Made by a program: the position numbers and the translations under genes
From: Isoetes taiwanensis
Taxonomy: Eukaryota; Streptophyta; Lycopodiopsida; Isoetales; Isoetaceae
Assembly: GCA_021234155.1 (NCBI GenBank)
Contig: JAJEKV010000049.1
Span: forward strand, 4,709,001 to 4,773,000
Reading direction: 5' to 3'
DNA length: 64,000 nt
Part shown: piece by piece, positions 48,401 to 57,159 of the stretch
Layout: each line of letters opens with the position of its first letter
How positions within the stretch are numbered: position 1 is the stretch's first letter
Notes under the pieces: generated by a model
Told to the model about the DNA's origin: nothing
Seen by the model: the letters and a program-made list of their open reading frames with translations, nothing else
Databases searched by the model: none

Positions 48401-48510
48401 TGGGGGATGGACATTCATGGTATACGTGAGAATAAGGGCAATCTAAGAGAGTGGGTGCATGAGCACCTCATTAGAAGAAGCTGGAGAGTCCCGGAGACAA
48501 AAAAACATTT
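45450..48510 (+). pseudogene. LINE ORF2 (endonuclease and reverse transcriptase), 5' portion
   Basis: ORF2 supplies nicking and reverse transcription. Blocks in order are WNINSISQDKIDVVDDLFSN with VDVLFFLET (AP-endonuclease start, 45462-45545), GGIACYV, LLLGDFNGRI (endonuclease, 45880-45905) and a linker with NSWFDASCRAKREAFKQA (46490-46545). The reverse-transcriptase blocks are FRPKK-like QKRSTVDHLVTL, FVDYAKAFDTVSRSNLWERM (47430-47490), KQGCPLSPGLFGLFID (47615-47665) and LLYADDVVLLSR (YADD, 47730-47765). A C-terminal block (LLYGCEVWGPGL, 48105-48140) follows. Many single-base shifts break it and a SINE-like insertion lies at 46820-47050. The frame is cut at 48510 by the 11.7-kb transposon and resumes at 60171. 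Confidence 0.85.
46820..47050 (-). mobile_element. SINE-like insertion in the LINE
   Basis: Read on the minus strand, it has an A-box-like ttggcaagatgatgtt, a B-box-like ggtcacgggttcaacgcc (resembling Au-type plant SINEs), a body with two aatgtaaagttggtgggggc-type repeats and a (ctt)n tail. It interrupts the LINE between the linker and the reverse transcriptase. Target duplications are not clear. Confidence 0.55.
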
Positions 48511-48541
48511 AACCATCATTCATTTAAATTGGATTTATGTC
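48511..48541. repeat. Left terminal inverted repeat of the 11.66-kb element
   Basis: Perfect inverted copy of 60140-60170. Subterminal tctgttccaaaagcacgcca is shared with the element at 32188. Confidence 0.95.
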
Positions 48542-48768
48542 TGTTCCAAAAGCACGCCACTTTTACATACCCTTTTCTCAATATAGTGTTTTGTTGTGTG
48601 ACATGCTGTTTTGCATTGTTGCAAATTTTTGCATTGTAGTACTGGGAGGTTTAACATTTTCTTGTTTTAGTGAGAAGAATGTGGTGTTTGATTAGCATTT
48701 GTAGATAACAACACATCAATATACAGAGAACACTTTTTACATTGTATTCACTTGATATGAAGATTACA
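48542..48768. other. Left subterminal region, AT-rich
   Basis: T-rich, with ttttgcattgttgcaaattt words; 3' flank of the minus-strand gene. No other feature. Confidence 0.5.
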
Positions 48769-49420
48769 TCATGTAGGGACTAGTCCTTTCTTTGTCAAAT
48801 AACTCTCAAGATAGGGATCCATCTCCTTAGTCCGATCTAGTTCTGGATGCGTTTTGACAACATCTGATACTGTTTTACCAGAAGCCAAGCCACTCATGAT
48901 GGACATGAATAGTACTAGAAACTCATCTGTTGAGTAATCTTGTGGAGTATAAGTTGGTGGATTTAGAGCCTGACCTTGATTATAAAAGCACTTAAGAGCA
49001 TCATCATCTACTATTATGATGTCCTCTTTCTTTTGAATGCCAAGCTGATCCATCATAGTACCAAGATGTTTCACGAAGACCGGTTTGCCATCCGGATCTC
49101 TTGGATGTGGAAACTTTATACACTTACTTTGGTCCCAAATCGTCACAAAGTCTCGATTCATGCCCGGTAACACCCTAAGTACTTCATCAACATTTGCGTT
49201 CCATTGAGGACCGATGGCAACTCAAACAATCAACGCCTCATTCATCATATCTTCTAAGTGTGGACGAGGATAGATCCACTTAGTATTCGATTCTAGAGGG
49301 ACTTGCTCAAGTCATCATTGTTAATAAGCTTCTTAGGAAACGTTTTACACAAAGACACCATTCGTCGATCGAAGACAATGATTTTGTCACAAGCGTGTGG
49401 AGCCCCGAACCATGGAAAAC
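48769..49420 (-). pseudogene. FCP1/NIF-like phosphatase-fold domain carried by the transposon
   Basis: FCP1-like proteins are HAD-fold phosphatases, best known for acting on RNA polymerase II. On the minus strand the segment reads KIIVFDRRMVSLCKTF, then (one in-frame stop and a frame change later) WIYPRPHLEDMMNEA and QWNANVDEVLRVLPGM. It continues DFVTIWDQSKCIKF, DGKPVFVKHLGTMMDQLGIQ and EDIIIVDDDALKCFYNQGQA, ending NPPTYTPQDY and a stop at 48769. This follows the plant FCP1-homology order (VFD, RPH, W-x-x-N-V-D-x-V, F-x-W-D-Q-S, KPVFVKxL, VDD, NPP). The first motif is FDRRM rather than DxDGT, so the second catalytic aspartate is missing and activity is doubtful. It may be the C-terminal domain of the larger minus-strand protein. 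Confidence 0.65.
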
Positions 49421-51531
49421 AAAGAGTTAGCCATGCAAAAGTGTTCTCGCAATACACGCCAAGCGCGTTTTATCCTTCATAACAAAGCTACATATCGCTA
49501 CCGGGCGTGAATTACCTTTCATCGTCGCCGCCATCCGCAGCCAGCCTTTAGCGCCTACTTCACTCCCGGATGCTTTATCGCCGGGCATGAACGCCACCGT
49601 TAAGTTCGGACGTTCTCTTCTATGAAAGCTACCATTGGGGTTTGATTCCTAACCCGGTGGTTGCATCTCGAAGCTTGCATGATCTTCCGGCTGGTATCGA
49701 ACCGCCGCACTCGCACCCCCAACCCGGACATTAGGACCTGGAATGTTATCAAGTATGGACTTCAAATTTTTCTCCATGCTCTCACGTTCCCGCTCTAGCA
49801 TTTCGGCCTTCTCCTCGGGGGTTGCATTGCTTTTTGAACATTCCGAGTTGCACTCGGAGGCTTTTATGAACTAGTATTCGCCGCCCCTTCAGAAGGTACC
49901 AAAGCCAACTGCTTTTTATCTTTGACAGACCCCAATCAGCCGTGGCTAGTACCTTTTCAAAAACACTTCAAGGAAATCCCGGACCGGGTCATCGTTGATC
50001 TAAACTTAAACATCTTCTTGATGTCTTCGTGGCCTCTCTACCAATATACCTCCAACATGCAATTCATGCAAGTGGTATCAAGTGGTGCAAATGCCTCAAC
50101 AAGATAGCTTGCCAGATTGATTGCAAACCCATGTTTATTCAAAGGTCCCTTTTCTTTTGTCAGCAATTCCAGAGTGATGTCTTTGCGGTAGAGATTAGGA
50201 ACATCAAATTCCTCGCATTCATTTTCTTCATCCTCATCATCTGCTTTGTAGAAGACATTTTTCAAGTTGGGTTCATCCAGAAGAAAACACCGCCATGCAC
50301 CTTTATCCGATGCCCCTTTGCTCTTAGCTACCTCATAGTCATCATCCGCACAAGGGATATCATTATGAAGATTATACAAGCGCTTTTTATATCGTGATCC
50401 TCAAATCAAGATCCTTTGTCTCAAAGAGAAGAGAGCCGCCCCTAATGACCTTTAGGCATTCCAAGTCGTATGAAGCCATCAAAGCATGCATATGAGGCTC
50501 TCCCCGAGGGGCATATGATGACAATAGTAAAGAGTTTCGAAGTTGTTAAGCCTATGCAGCCTACTAAAAAACCGGCCACTCTGTTGAGTCATCCCCTTCT
50601 CCTTTTTTTAAAGTCCCCGCTATCCAATACAAACAGAGAAATATTACGAGGGCCTATTGTTGTATCGGGTAGGAGACCTTTATAGCCATGAGAGACCAGG
50701 TATTGGAGTGCGTGTAAGTCACCACCAACATCTTTTTAGACGGCAACCTTTCTTTCTCGAGCTCACCATCACCTTATCGATAGCTTTGAGGTGTGTCGTT
50801 GGTTCTTTGATTTCTGTTTTGCGAAATTCCTTCGACCAAAAGACGTATTTCTTGATGTCATCGCCAGACACGCCATACTTGTCTAGCGGCCGACTTTCGC
50901 ACAATGTTACATCACCGGATAGCTTCAAGTTCTTCACCAACTGCTACCTTCATAACTCGTGATGTTCTTTATATGAGTGCAACAATCAATGAAGGACATT
51001 TTGTCGTTAATCAAGAAGCCTTCTTGTACGTAACTTCTTTGTTTATGCATTGATTTAACAACCAAATGATTTCATCATCTTGGAGGCCCCAGTACTTTCC
51101 TCATCTCGGTAGTCTTGAGATCAAATATTGAAGTATCTTGCGGAGGCACTCGGCCCCATTGGGTCTCAGAAGTCGCTTTCTCGAGCATAAGCATCCCCTC
51201 GAACTCATTCCACTTCGCCTGCACTTCGCCCTTAGCAAAGACTCCATCTTGTAGGCATCTGTAGGGACCTCTCGGAAGCTGCGCCAGACGCTCTCCCCGC
51301 TTCCTCCCCAGTTTTTTTTCCTGTTTTTTTGGCTCTTGGTTTCCTATCTTGGATGATAGTCTGAGCCAAGGTCTTTTCCAATGCCTTAAACTCCTCAGAC
51401 TTCGTTCCTCCCTGTTTTGTTTGCAGGGGTCTTCCATATTCTATCCATTGTCGGGCGGCATGACGAAGTTGTTCCACGTAAGGGCTGCGACGTAAGGAAA
51501 GCATGTCACCAATATGAGCGGTGGCATACAA
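49421..51531 (-). pseudogene. Middle part of the transposon's minus-strand protein
   Basis: Coding-like pieces continue upstream of the FCP1-like segment. A coiled-coil piece near 49800 reads MLERERESMEKNLKSILDNI and GPNVRVGGASAAVRYQPEDH. The 50379-50038 piece has DKGAWRCFLLDEPNLKNVFY, an acidic run and KHGFAINLASYLVEAFAPLD with TTCMNCMLEVYW, vaguely like a methyltransferase motif I region. The 50940-50719 piece reads GVSGDDIKKYVFWSKEFRKT. The 51531-51075 pieces contain EEFKALEKTLAQTIIQDRKP and WNEFEGMLMLEKATSETQWG. Frame changes occur every 200-500 bp. The region between 49440 and 49620 is unusually rich in cgcc/ccgg words. Function is unknown; the methyltransferase hint is weak. Confidence 0.4.
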
Positions 51532-51576
51532 AAGTTAACCGCTTTTTAGATCAAGCAAACAGGATAATCAGGAAAC

Positions 51577-51910
51577 GTCAAAGGCGGTACGTTGCCAATC
51601 CGCGCCTGGCGTGTATTCATCCTGACATTTCGCGGACGAATACACGCCAGCGCCGAATTGGCAAAGATGAATACACGCCGGCGCAAATTGGGTGTTCGGT
51701 GTATTCGTCCATGAATAGGCAAAGATGAATACACGCCGCGCCGAATTGGCAAGCCATCGTGATTCGCTACTGGCGGTATTCGTCCGTCACCGATGAAAAT
51801 GCGGTTCATTGGCAATTGCGTCAACGGCGTGTATTCATGGTGACAATTCATGGACTAATACACCTCAGCGCCGAATTGGCGCTGCGGAATTCACGCCAAA
51901 CGCCAATTGG
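51577..51910. repeat. Insertion with repeated gcgtgtattcat / acgccagcgcc words
   Basis: Degenerate direct and inverted copies of gtgtattcatcc, acacgccagcgccgaattgg and gaatacacgcc interrupt the minus-strand coding pieces. Related gcgccaggcg palindromes form the foldback at 55106-55602. Confidence 0.55.
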
Positions 51911-53305
51911 GGACTTTGACAAACGCTGGACCTACTCTACCATGTTTATTGCTACTTGATATATCTGACTCTATTCCACCAAATATACTAACCTTTTTAT
52001 AAAGAAAGACTGGGCCCATTTCGCTCAATGTTGCACTAATCTCTGTCGGGGGTAGGGTATGGGGGCTTAGAAACCGACACCTCCTGTGGTTGTAATGCAG
52101 CAGATACATTGTTTGTCCGGTTTGCTTAGCCTGGTTGGATAGGGATCGTTGTGCCTCAATAGAATGCTGTCCGTCAATAATAAGGAAGCATACATTAGGG
52201 TTCTCCACGTTTAGCTCTTCTAGTGTTGTCCACGGGTGGAGCATCCTCTTTCTTATCCCAAGGAAGCACGTCTGCTGGCATAGGAACTTGGCCTGGATTC
52301 CTCACCATCGCCCTCAATATTTCTCTTGCATGCTCGGGGTCATACCTCCCTGTTAACAAGACTTGACTTATGTGATCTCACCGGGACGGTCAACATGGAT
52401 GGGATGTGTAAAAGATTGGCCAAGTGGGGTAGTTGTCTACATACTTGACTAGCCTACTCATTGCCTCCAGCCTACAATTTCTTTTCGGAGTCATTTTCGC
52501 CAAAATGCCATCAATCCCATTTGCGTGGGGATGTCCTTTCCTAAGTCCAGCAATCTTCGTACATCCCTGATATCATTTTGATGCTTCATCTCCTCCAGGT
52601 AGTAACTTGGAGAAGGTCCTCGCAAAGCTCTCCTCACTGCAGACACCCCTTCACTAATAGAAACTGGATTGAGGACGTGATTTTGAGGTCATCCGACTTG
52701 AAACATGACTCAAGACTCACGCCCTTCTTCATCGGACCATCTTTGAAAGCGGTTGCCCCGGCATGTAACTGACGAGATCTTTCTTGTGGTTCTTCACAAC
52801 CTCCACTAGGAGTTGACAACAGATGTCATCCTGCTCCTCACAAGTGATAAGAATACCTTGTTTCTTCATAAGATCGGTCTCTTTCTTTCTGGAGTGTAAC
52901 ACAAGATCCACCTTACCATTTGTTTTGCCTACATCAACATACCACTCGGCACTGCCATCCATCTTCTCCTCGAGGCATGGAGGATCTCAGGTTCGCTTTC
53001 GATAATGGATCCGCTATCATCCATCGACAATGCATAGGATACTGCGTCCTCATTGGGCTTTCCCTTCTTACGTGAGTTGGAGCTCATTTGGAGTATCTTC
53101 TCGAGCCTCTTGCTTTCTTAGGAGGAGGTGTAGGAATGATCATTCGGGTTTTGTCTCTTCTTCCCCGCAAACGACGGTGCAATACACGCTTAAGCGATTT
53201 GGTGGTCATCAATTCCGCCGGGCTAAAGCACCGAATGGCATACTGATCCCGATTCTGAGACATGCACTCATAAGGCGTGCCAATTACAAAGATCGACCAC
53301 CACAT
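51911..53305 (-). pseudogene. N-terminal part with ParB-like YDPEH / IDGQHS motifs
   Basis: ParB- and DGQHR-type domains bind or act on DNA or nucleotides. On the minus strand the frame at about 52360-52250 reads LLTGRYDPEHAREILRAMVR and NPGQVPMPADVLPWDK. The 52244-51891 frame continues with PWTTLEELN and NPNVCFLIIDGQHSIEAQRS. Further upstream, 52962-52729 reads MDGSAEWYVDVGKTNGKVDL and EEQDDICCQLLVEVVKNHKK. An overlapping frame upstream reads MSSNSRKKGKPNEDAVSYAL and DDSGSIIESEPEIL. The first piece (53305-53084) has a basic PTPPPKKARGSR segment that could be a nuclear signal. The order fits uncharacterised plant proteins with a ParB-like core, which I know only as a general pattern. It is broken by several shifts and stops. 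Confidence 0.5.
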
Positions 53306-54285
53306 GGGAAGGCAGCCAACTAAAACACGGCCATACTACTTTACAAATTATAGACGTAGAGCAGGTTAATCACGAGTAGGACAATTTAACACGGGGAAGG
53401 ACATTTATTATGCAGATGCAAATACAAGTCACAAAGAAATGAGCAGCTAAAGAAATGATAGACAGGAGTGTCGCAGCCTATAGAAATTTAAGTCACTTCA
53501 AATACGATAGCATAGGCGTAAGATATCTGAGCAAATACAAGAAATACGAAAGCAATGAACAATGAATGAGTAACATAATGTATCGATGACAATCGACCTT
53601 GAGCATCTTCTCTGACCCGGCCTGAGTTTGAAGCAAAGACGACCTTTGGGCGGCATCTTCGCGATGATCTTGAGCGCCTGAGAGTTCTTGAGTTCCCGCG
53701 CCTAGGGAGTTCTTGAGCGCCTCGAGCAAGTCGACAATCAAAAAGCAAGAAATGGAATTCAAAAACTTATATAGATTTGCATAAGGCGATTAGGTCGGCT
53801 TTAGATCGACGGGTTTCATTCGGATCGACTTTTCATCGACGGTTCGATAAAAGCGAGCGGTTATTAAAATATCGCGGATCGACTTCTAATCGACGGTCCG
53901 ATAGAAGGGAGCGGATATTTAAATTTTGCGGATCGACTTTTCATCGACGGTTAGCAATCTTACGATTGGGCCTAATGGACGGGACGCGATCGTACGGGCA
54001 GTAAATGGCTCTACAACCGCCGTATTGTCAAATCCCATAATTAGATTTCACTCAGCGGCTAGAAAAGCAGTACAATTAACGGATAATTTGAAACTACCAC
54101 CTAATCTTGCGCGCCACCTTTCTTGTCATTCAACTTCGAAAAGAACTTGGAAGAACAGGAAGAACTCGAAAGAACTCAGAAGAACTGGGAAGAAGCCGGC
54201 GCCTGAGCGATGTCGAGCGCCTTCATGTAAGTTCATCTACTCTTCCGGAACCCAAGCTCCAAATTAATCCCACGATCTTGCGACA
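53306..54285. other. Central region between the divergent transposon genes
   Basis: Contains three copies of a gatcgacttttcatcgacgg word (53820-53960), possible binding sites or promoter repeats for the divergent genes. A minus-strand frame (53748-53488) is uncertain. Confidence 0.4.
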
Positions 54286-54545
54286 TTGAACAGCGTTGGG
54301 GAAGAATGCTACATGCTGACGACGAATTTGAAGAGGAGGGTGGGAAATTGCAAGATAGAATCAGTCGATCCGGAAGCAATCTGCCATGGAGTTCCTCTTG
54401 GAAATGATCATGTGAAGATTCTAGTAAAGATTGCCATTTCAACGACGAAGCATTACCCAGAAGGCATCCTGATGGAGACACAGTGGGTGAAAGCATCGGA
54501 ACCTTTGTTGCATGGCCAGTAATTCGCTTAAAGAAGGTGAGTTTC
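54286..54545 (+). pseudogene. DUF8039-like fragment (TVG...FVAWP motif)
   Basis: The frame from 54307 reads CYMLTTNLKRRVGNCKIESV then DPEAICHGVPLGNDHVKILV. After a one-base shift near 54455 it continues DGDTVGESIGTFVAWPVIRL ending KKV at a possible donor (aagg/tgagt). DP-x-A-x-x-H-G-x-x-LG and TVG-x-x-I-G-x-F-V-AWP are hallmarks of a domain (DUF8039 type) found in plant transposon proteins, commonly next to Ulp1-like ends. Its role is unknown. It reads towards the DUF7869 gene and could be its 5' exon or a separate accessory gene. Confidence 0.6.
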
Positions 54546-55105
54546 ATTTTCTTGGAAGACATAGAGGAAGATTGAGTGCTCATACTAAAATGCACAAACT
54601 GATTCTGTCATATGTATGAAATTAAAGGGCTTGCATGCCAGACCATTCATTCAATATTGCAAAAATATAAGGCCTGCAGACCAGAGCATTCAGGAATTCA
54701 AAAAACATTGTTTTCTTTACATGGATGGGATATTATTTACATGGATAGCATTCTTTACATTGTTTTAATTACATCTGTGTGTTATTTATCTAGGTGTTAT
54801 TAATCTGTGTGTTGTTCCTCAGTAGTCTCAAATGCTGGCACAATAGTCTCAAATGCTGTTGAAAAAAGATAAACTGGTATACAAGATTCTGGCAAATAAA
54901 ATAGTGCAGCTTCGTGGTCTGCAACTCTAATTATCAGCTTAGCATTTTCCAATTCAAGCCCCTCCATAGCACGGCCATGAGCTAATACCAAGCGCCATGA
55001 GCTAATACCATTCAGTTGTAATTTAAATGCCATGCGTGTATCCTGTATTGTACTTTAAAGCAGTATTGTAATTTCTTCAAAAGCTATACTGTCATTTTTA
55101 AATTC
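54546..55105. other. No gene seen
   Basis: AT-rich, with a short catggatgggatattattta / catggatagcattctttaca repeat and a duplicated catgagctaataccaagcgc word near 54976-55010. Confidence 0.4.
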
Positions 55106-55602
55106 GAGAGAGCTGAAGTGAAATCACGCCAGGCGCGAAATATGTTTGTGTGCAAAATGTTTACATTGTGTGTCCAATACACCGTCGCGGAACCGCATAA
55201 AGCTAATTATCGTGTGTAATTCACGCCAGCGTGTATTGGACCGCTTTGACAATTTAAACATTTTGTACACAAACATATTTCTCTACCGGGCGCGGATCTC
55301 ACTTCAAACTCTCAAAATTAAGAATGAAAGATCGAATTAGATAGGTCAAGCGAGCATGGTGCCGCTTTTTACTAATTCAGGTCTAACTGTTCATATAAGT
55401 GAAATCACGCCAGTCGCGAAATATGTTTGTGTGCAAAATGTTTACATTGTGCATGTCCAATACACGCCGGCGTGGAACCGCATAAAGCTAATTATCGTGG
55501 TGTAATTCACGCCAAAGCGGTATTGGACTGCTTGACAATTTAAACATTTTGTACATAAACATATTTCGCGCCTGGCGTGATCTCACTTCAGCTCTCTCAA
55601 AA
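55106..55602. repeat. Compound foldback with gcgccaggcg palindromes
   Basis: Two tandem foldback units (about 55106-55313 and 55398-55602). Each pairs gtgaaatcacgcc and gcgaaatatgtttgtgtgca on the left with aaacatatttcgcgcctggc and gtgatctcacttc on the right. Both hinges carry gcataaagctaattatcgtg. The outermost arms (gagagctgaagtgaaatcac / cacttcagctctc) also pair with each other. Confidence 0.8.
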
Positions 55603-55616
55603 TTAAGAATTAAAGA

Positions 55617-55987
55617 GCCAGAATTCAAAACAGTTTCTGAAGAAATTACAGTTATGCCTTCAAGTTAGAGTTGACACTAAAGAAATATATTGCAGTCATT
55701 AATCCTTGTATTGCCATTGAAAAATTTTACATAAGGCCTTTTATTTGAGTTTCGAATTCAAAACGGCTTTCGAAATTAAATTATTACGCTTTCAAGTTAG
55801 AGTAGAAACTAAAGAAACATATTGCAGTCAGTAAATCCTTGTATTGCCATTGAAAAAGTTTACATAAGGCCTTTTATTAGAGTTGCCCAGCTCTGTGTTA
55901 CAAAATTACAGAAGTTCTAGGCAGTTTAAGGAGATGCCCAGCTCTGTGTTACAAAATTACAGAAGTTCTAGGCAGTTTAAGGAGATG
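55617..55987. repeat. Two tandem duplications (about 135 bp x2, then 51 bp x2)
   Basis: First, gaattcaaaac to aaggccttttatt, copies at 55617 and 55753. Second, gcccagctctgtgttacaaa to aaggagatg, copies near 55886 and 55937; the second pair is almost identical. Confidence 0.8.
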
Positions 55988-56044
55988 CCTAGCTCGCTCT
56001 TCTGATCCAAAAACTAAATAACAAAACAAAAAAAAATCAGCCCT

Positions 56045-56506
56045 CTACCTCCTCCTCTTCTTCCTCCTCCTCTTCTTCCTCTGAGCTTTCATCTGCCATC
56101 CTCCCTCGTGGGATGTCTTGGCAACATCTTCATCATCTGAGGAGGAGGAGAGGGCCCATAATTTGCTTTTTTCTTCCTCTAATTCTTCCCGCCATTCTTC
56201 ATCTGCTTCCTCCATTTCTTCTTCTTTCTCAATCTCGTTCTCCATCTCCTCACCTGAATCAAGGGGAGTATGGGGGGACTCGGGGCTGCTGGTGCTGGTG
56301 CTCAGATAATCTTTTCCCGGGCGAAGCTTGCCCTGAAGAAATAACTCCTCGCAATTATCCGGACTGTGGTGCGGAGAGCAGCCACAGCGGCATCTGCGGG
56401 AGGGGGGAATGGATTTCTTTATCAATTTTTTTACCTGCCTCTTTGCCTCTCGGAGGCGAGTCCGACGGGATGGAGCGGGACGAGGCCGGGCAGCATGGCT
56501 CACCAT
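56045..56506 (-). CDS. Small acidic/basic protein encoded by the transposon (153 aa)
   Basis: An uninterrupted frame from ATG at 56506 to a stop at 56045, one of the few intact frames in the window. The N-terminus is strongly basic (ARPRPAPSRRTRLREAKRQV then KKLIKK). A short cysteine/histidine block follows (RCRCGCSPHHSPDNCEELFL). Next come an S/T/P linker, a long glutamate-rich segment (EEMENEIEKEEEMEEADEEW) and a terminal lysine/arginine run (KKRRRKKRRR) that could be a nuclear localisation signal. The Cys/His cluster might bind metal but is too short to classify. It lies between the two divergent transposon genes, upstream of the DUF7869 gene on the opposite strand. Low-complexity purine content lowers confidence that it is translated. 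Confidence 0.5.
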   Translation of the reverse strand: MVSHAARPRPAPSRRTRLREAKRQVKKLIKKSIPPSRRCRCGCSPHHSPDNCEELFLQGKLRPGKDYLSTSTSSPESPHTPLDSGEEMENEIEKEEEMEEADEEWREELEEEKSKLWALSSSSDDEDVAKTSHEGGWQMKAQRKKRRRKKRRR

Positions 56507-57159
56507 GGTAGAAGGAAGAAAGGAAGAAAGGATTGGCGCTAGAAGGAAGAAAGGATTGACAGTTGAAAGAATGGAGGGTTTCTTATAGGCGCGGTTGTAA
56601 TTATGATTCCATCACATCATACAAGATTTATATCATATACGAATTACCTATCATTACTTCTATTGAATTAATTACGCCCTAGGTTATCATAATTCTCTAT
56701 AGAATTACCCACATGTCAGCTATACTTAAAACCTATGTTTTCATTAATTTTGTATAATTACCTAGACCCCAGCTATACTTACAACCAACTTTGGCCCATC
56801 TAGATTCACGACCTATACTTACCTCATTAGTACTACTAGCATATACCCTATGTTACCATTAATTTTGCAATAATTACCTACGCCTGAGCTATACTTACAA
56901 CCTATTTTTGGCTGCACTTACAACATATATTTGTCCATTTAATGGTTTTCTTGGTATTTCTTAAAGTTCCCTTTAATCGGTTCTCAAAATTACTTTGTCC
57001 TTTTTTCTGACTAATATTAAGACATTTCACTTTATATAGGTGAAGAGTGTGGATCCTAAAAAGGGTAAAAATGTAATGCCTATCCCCCCAACATGTTTCA
57101 AGATTGTTACCACATGTTCTTATCACATTGTTACCCCATTGTAAACATTGTTCTTGTAG
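56507..57159. other. AT-rich promoter-side region of the DUF7869 gene
   Basis: Three related stretches (56690-56890) repeat agctatacttacaacctat and accattaattttg. An exon-like gtgaagagtgtggatcctaa lies at 57041. No independent gene. Confidence 0.4.

Noticed and set aside
50038-50379. Calling a DNA methyltransferase in the transposon's minus-strand gene
   Set aside because: Only a vague motif-I-like stretch (FAINLASYLVEAFAPLD ... LEVYW); no catalytic motif visible.
54233-54595. 120-codon minus-strand frame
   Set aside because: Antisense to the DUF8039-like block, whose motifs are on the plus strand.
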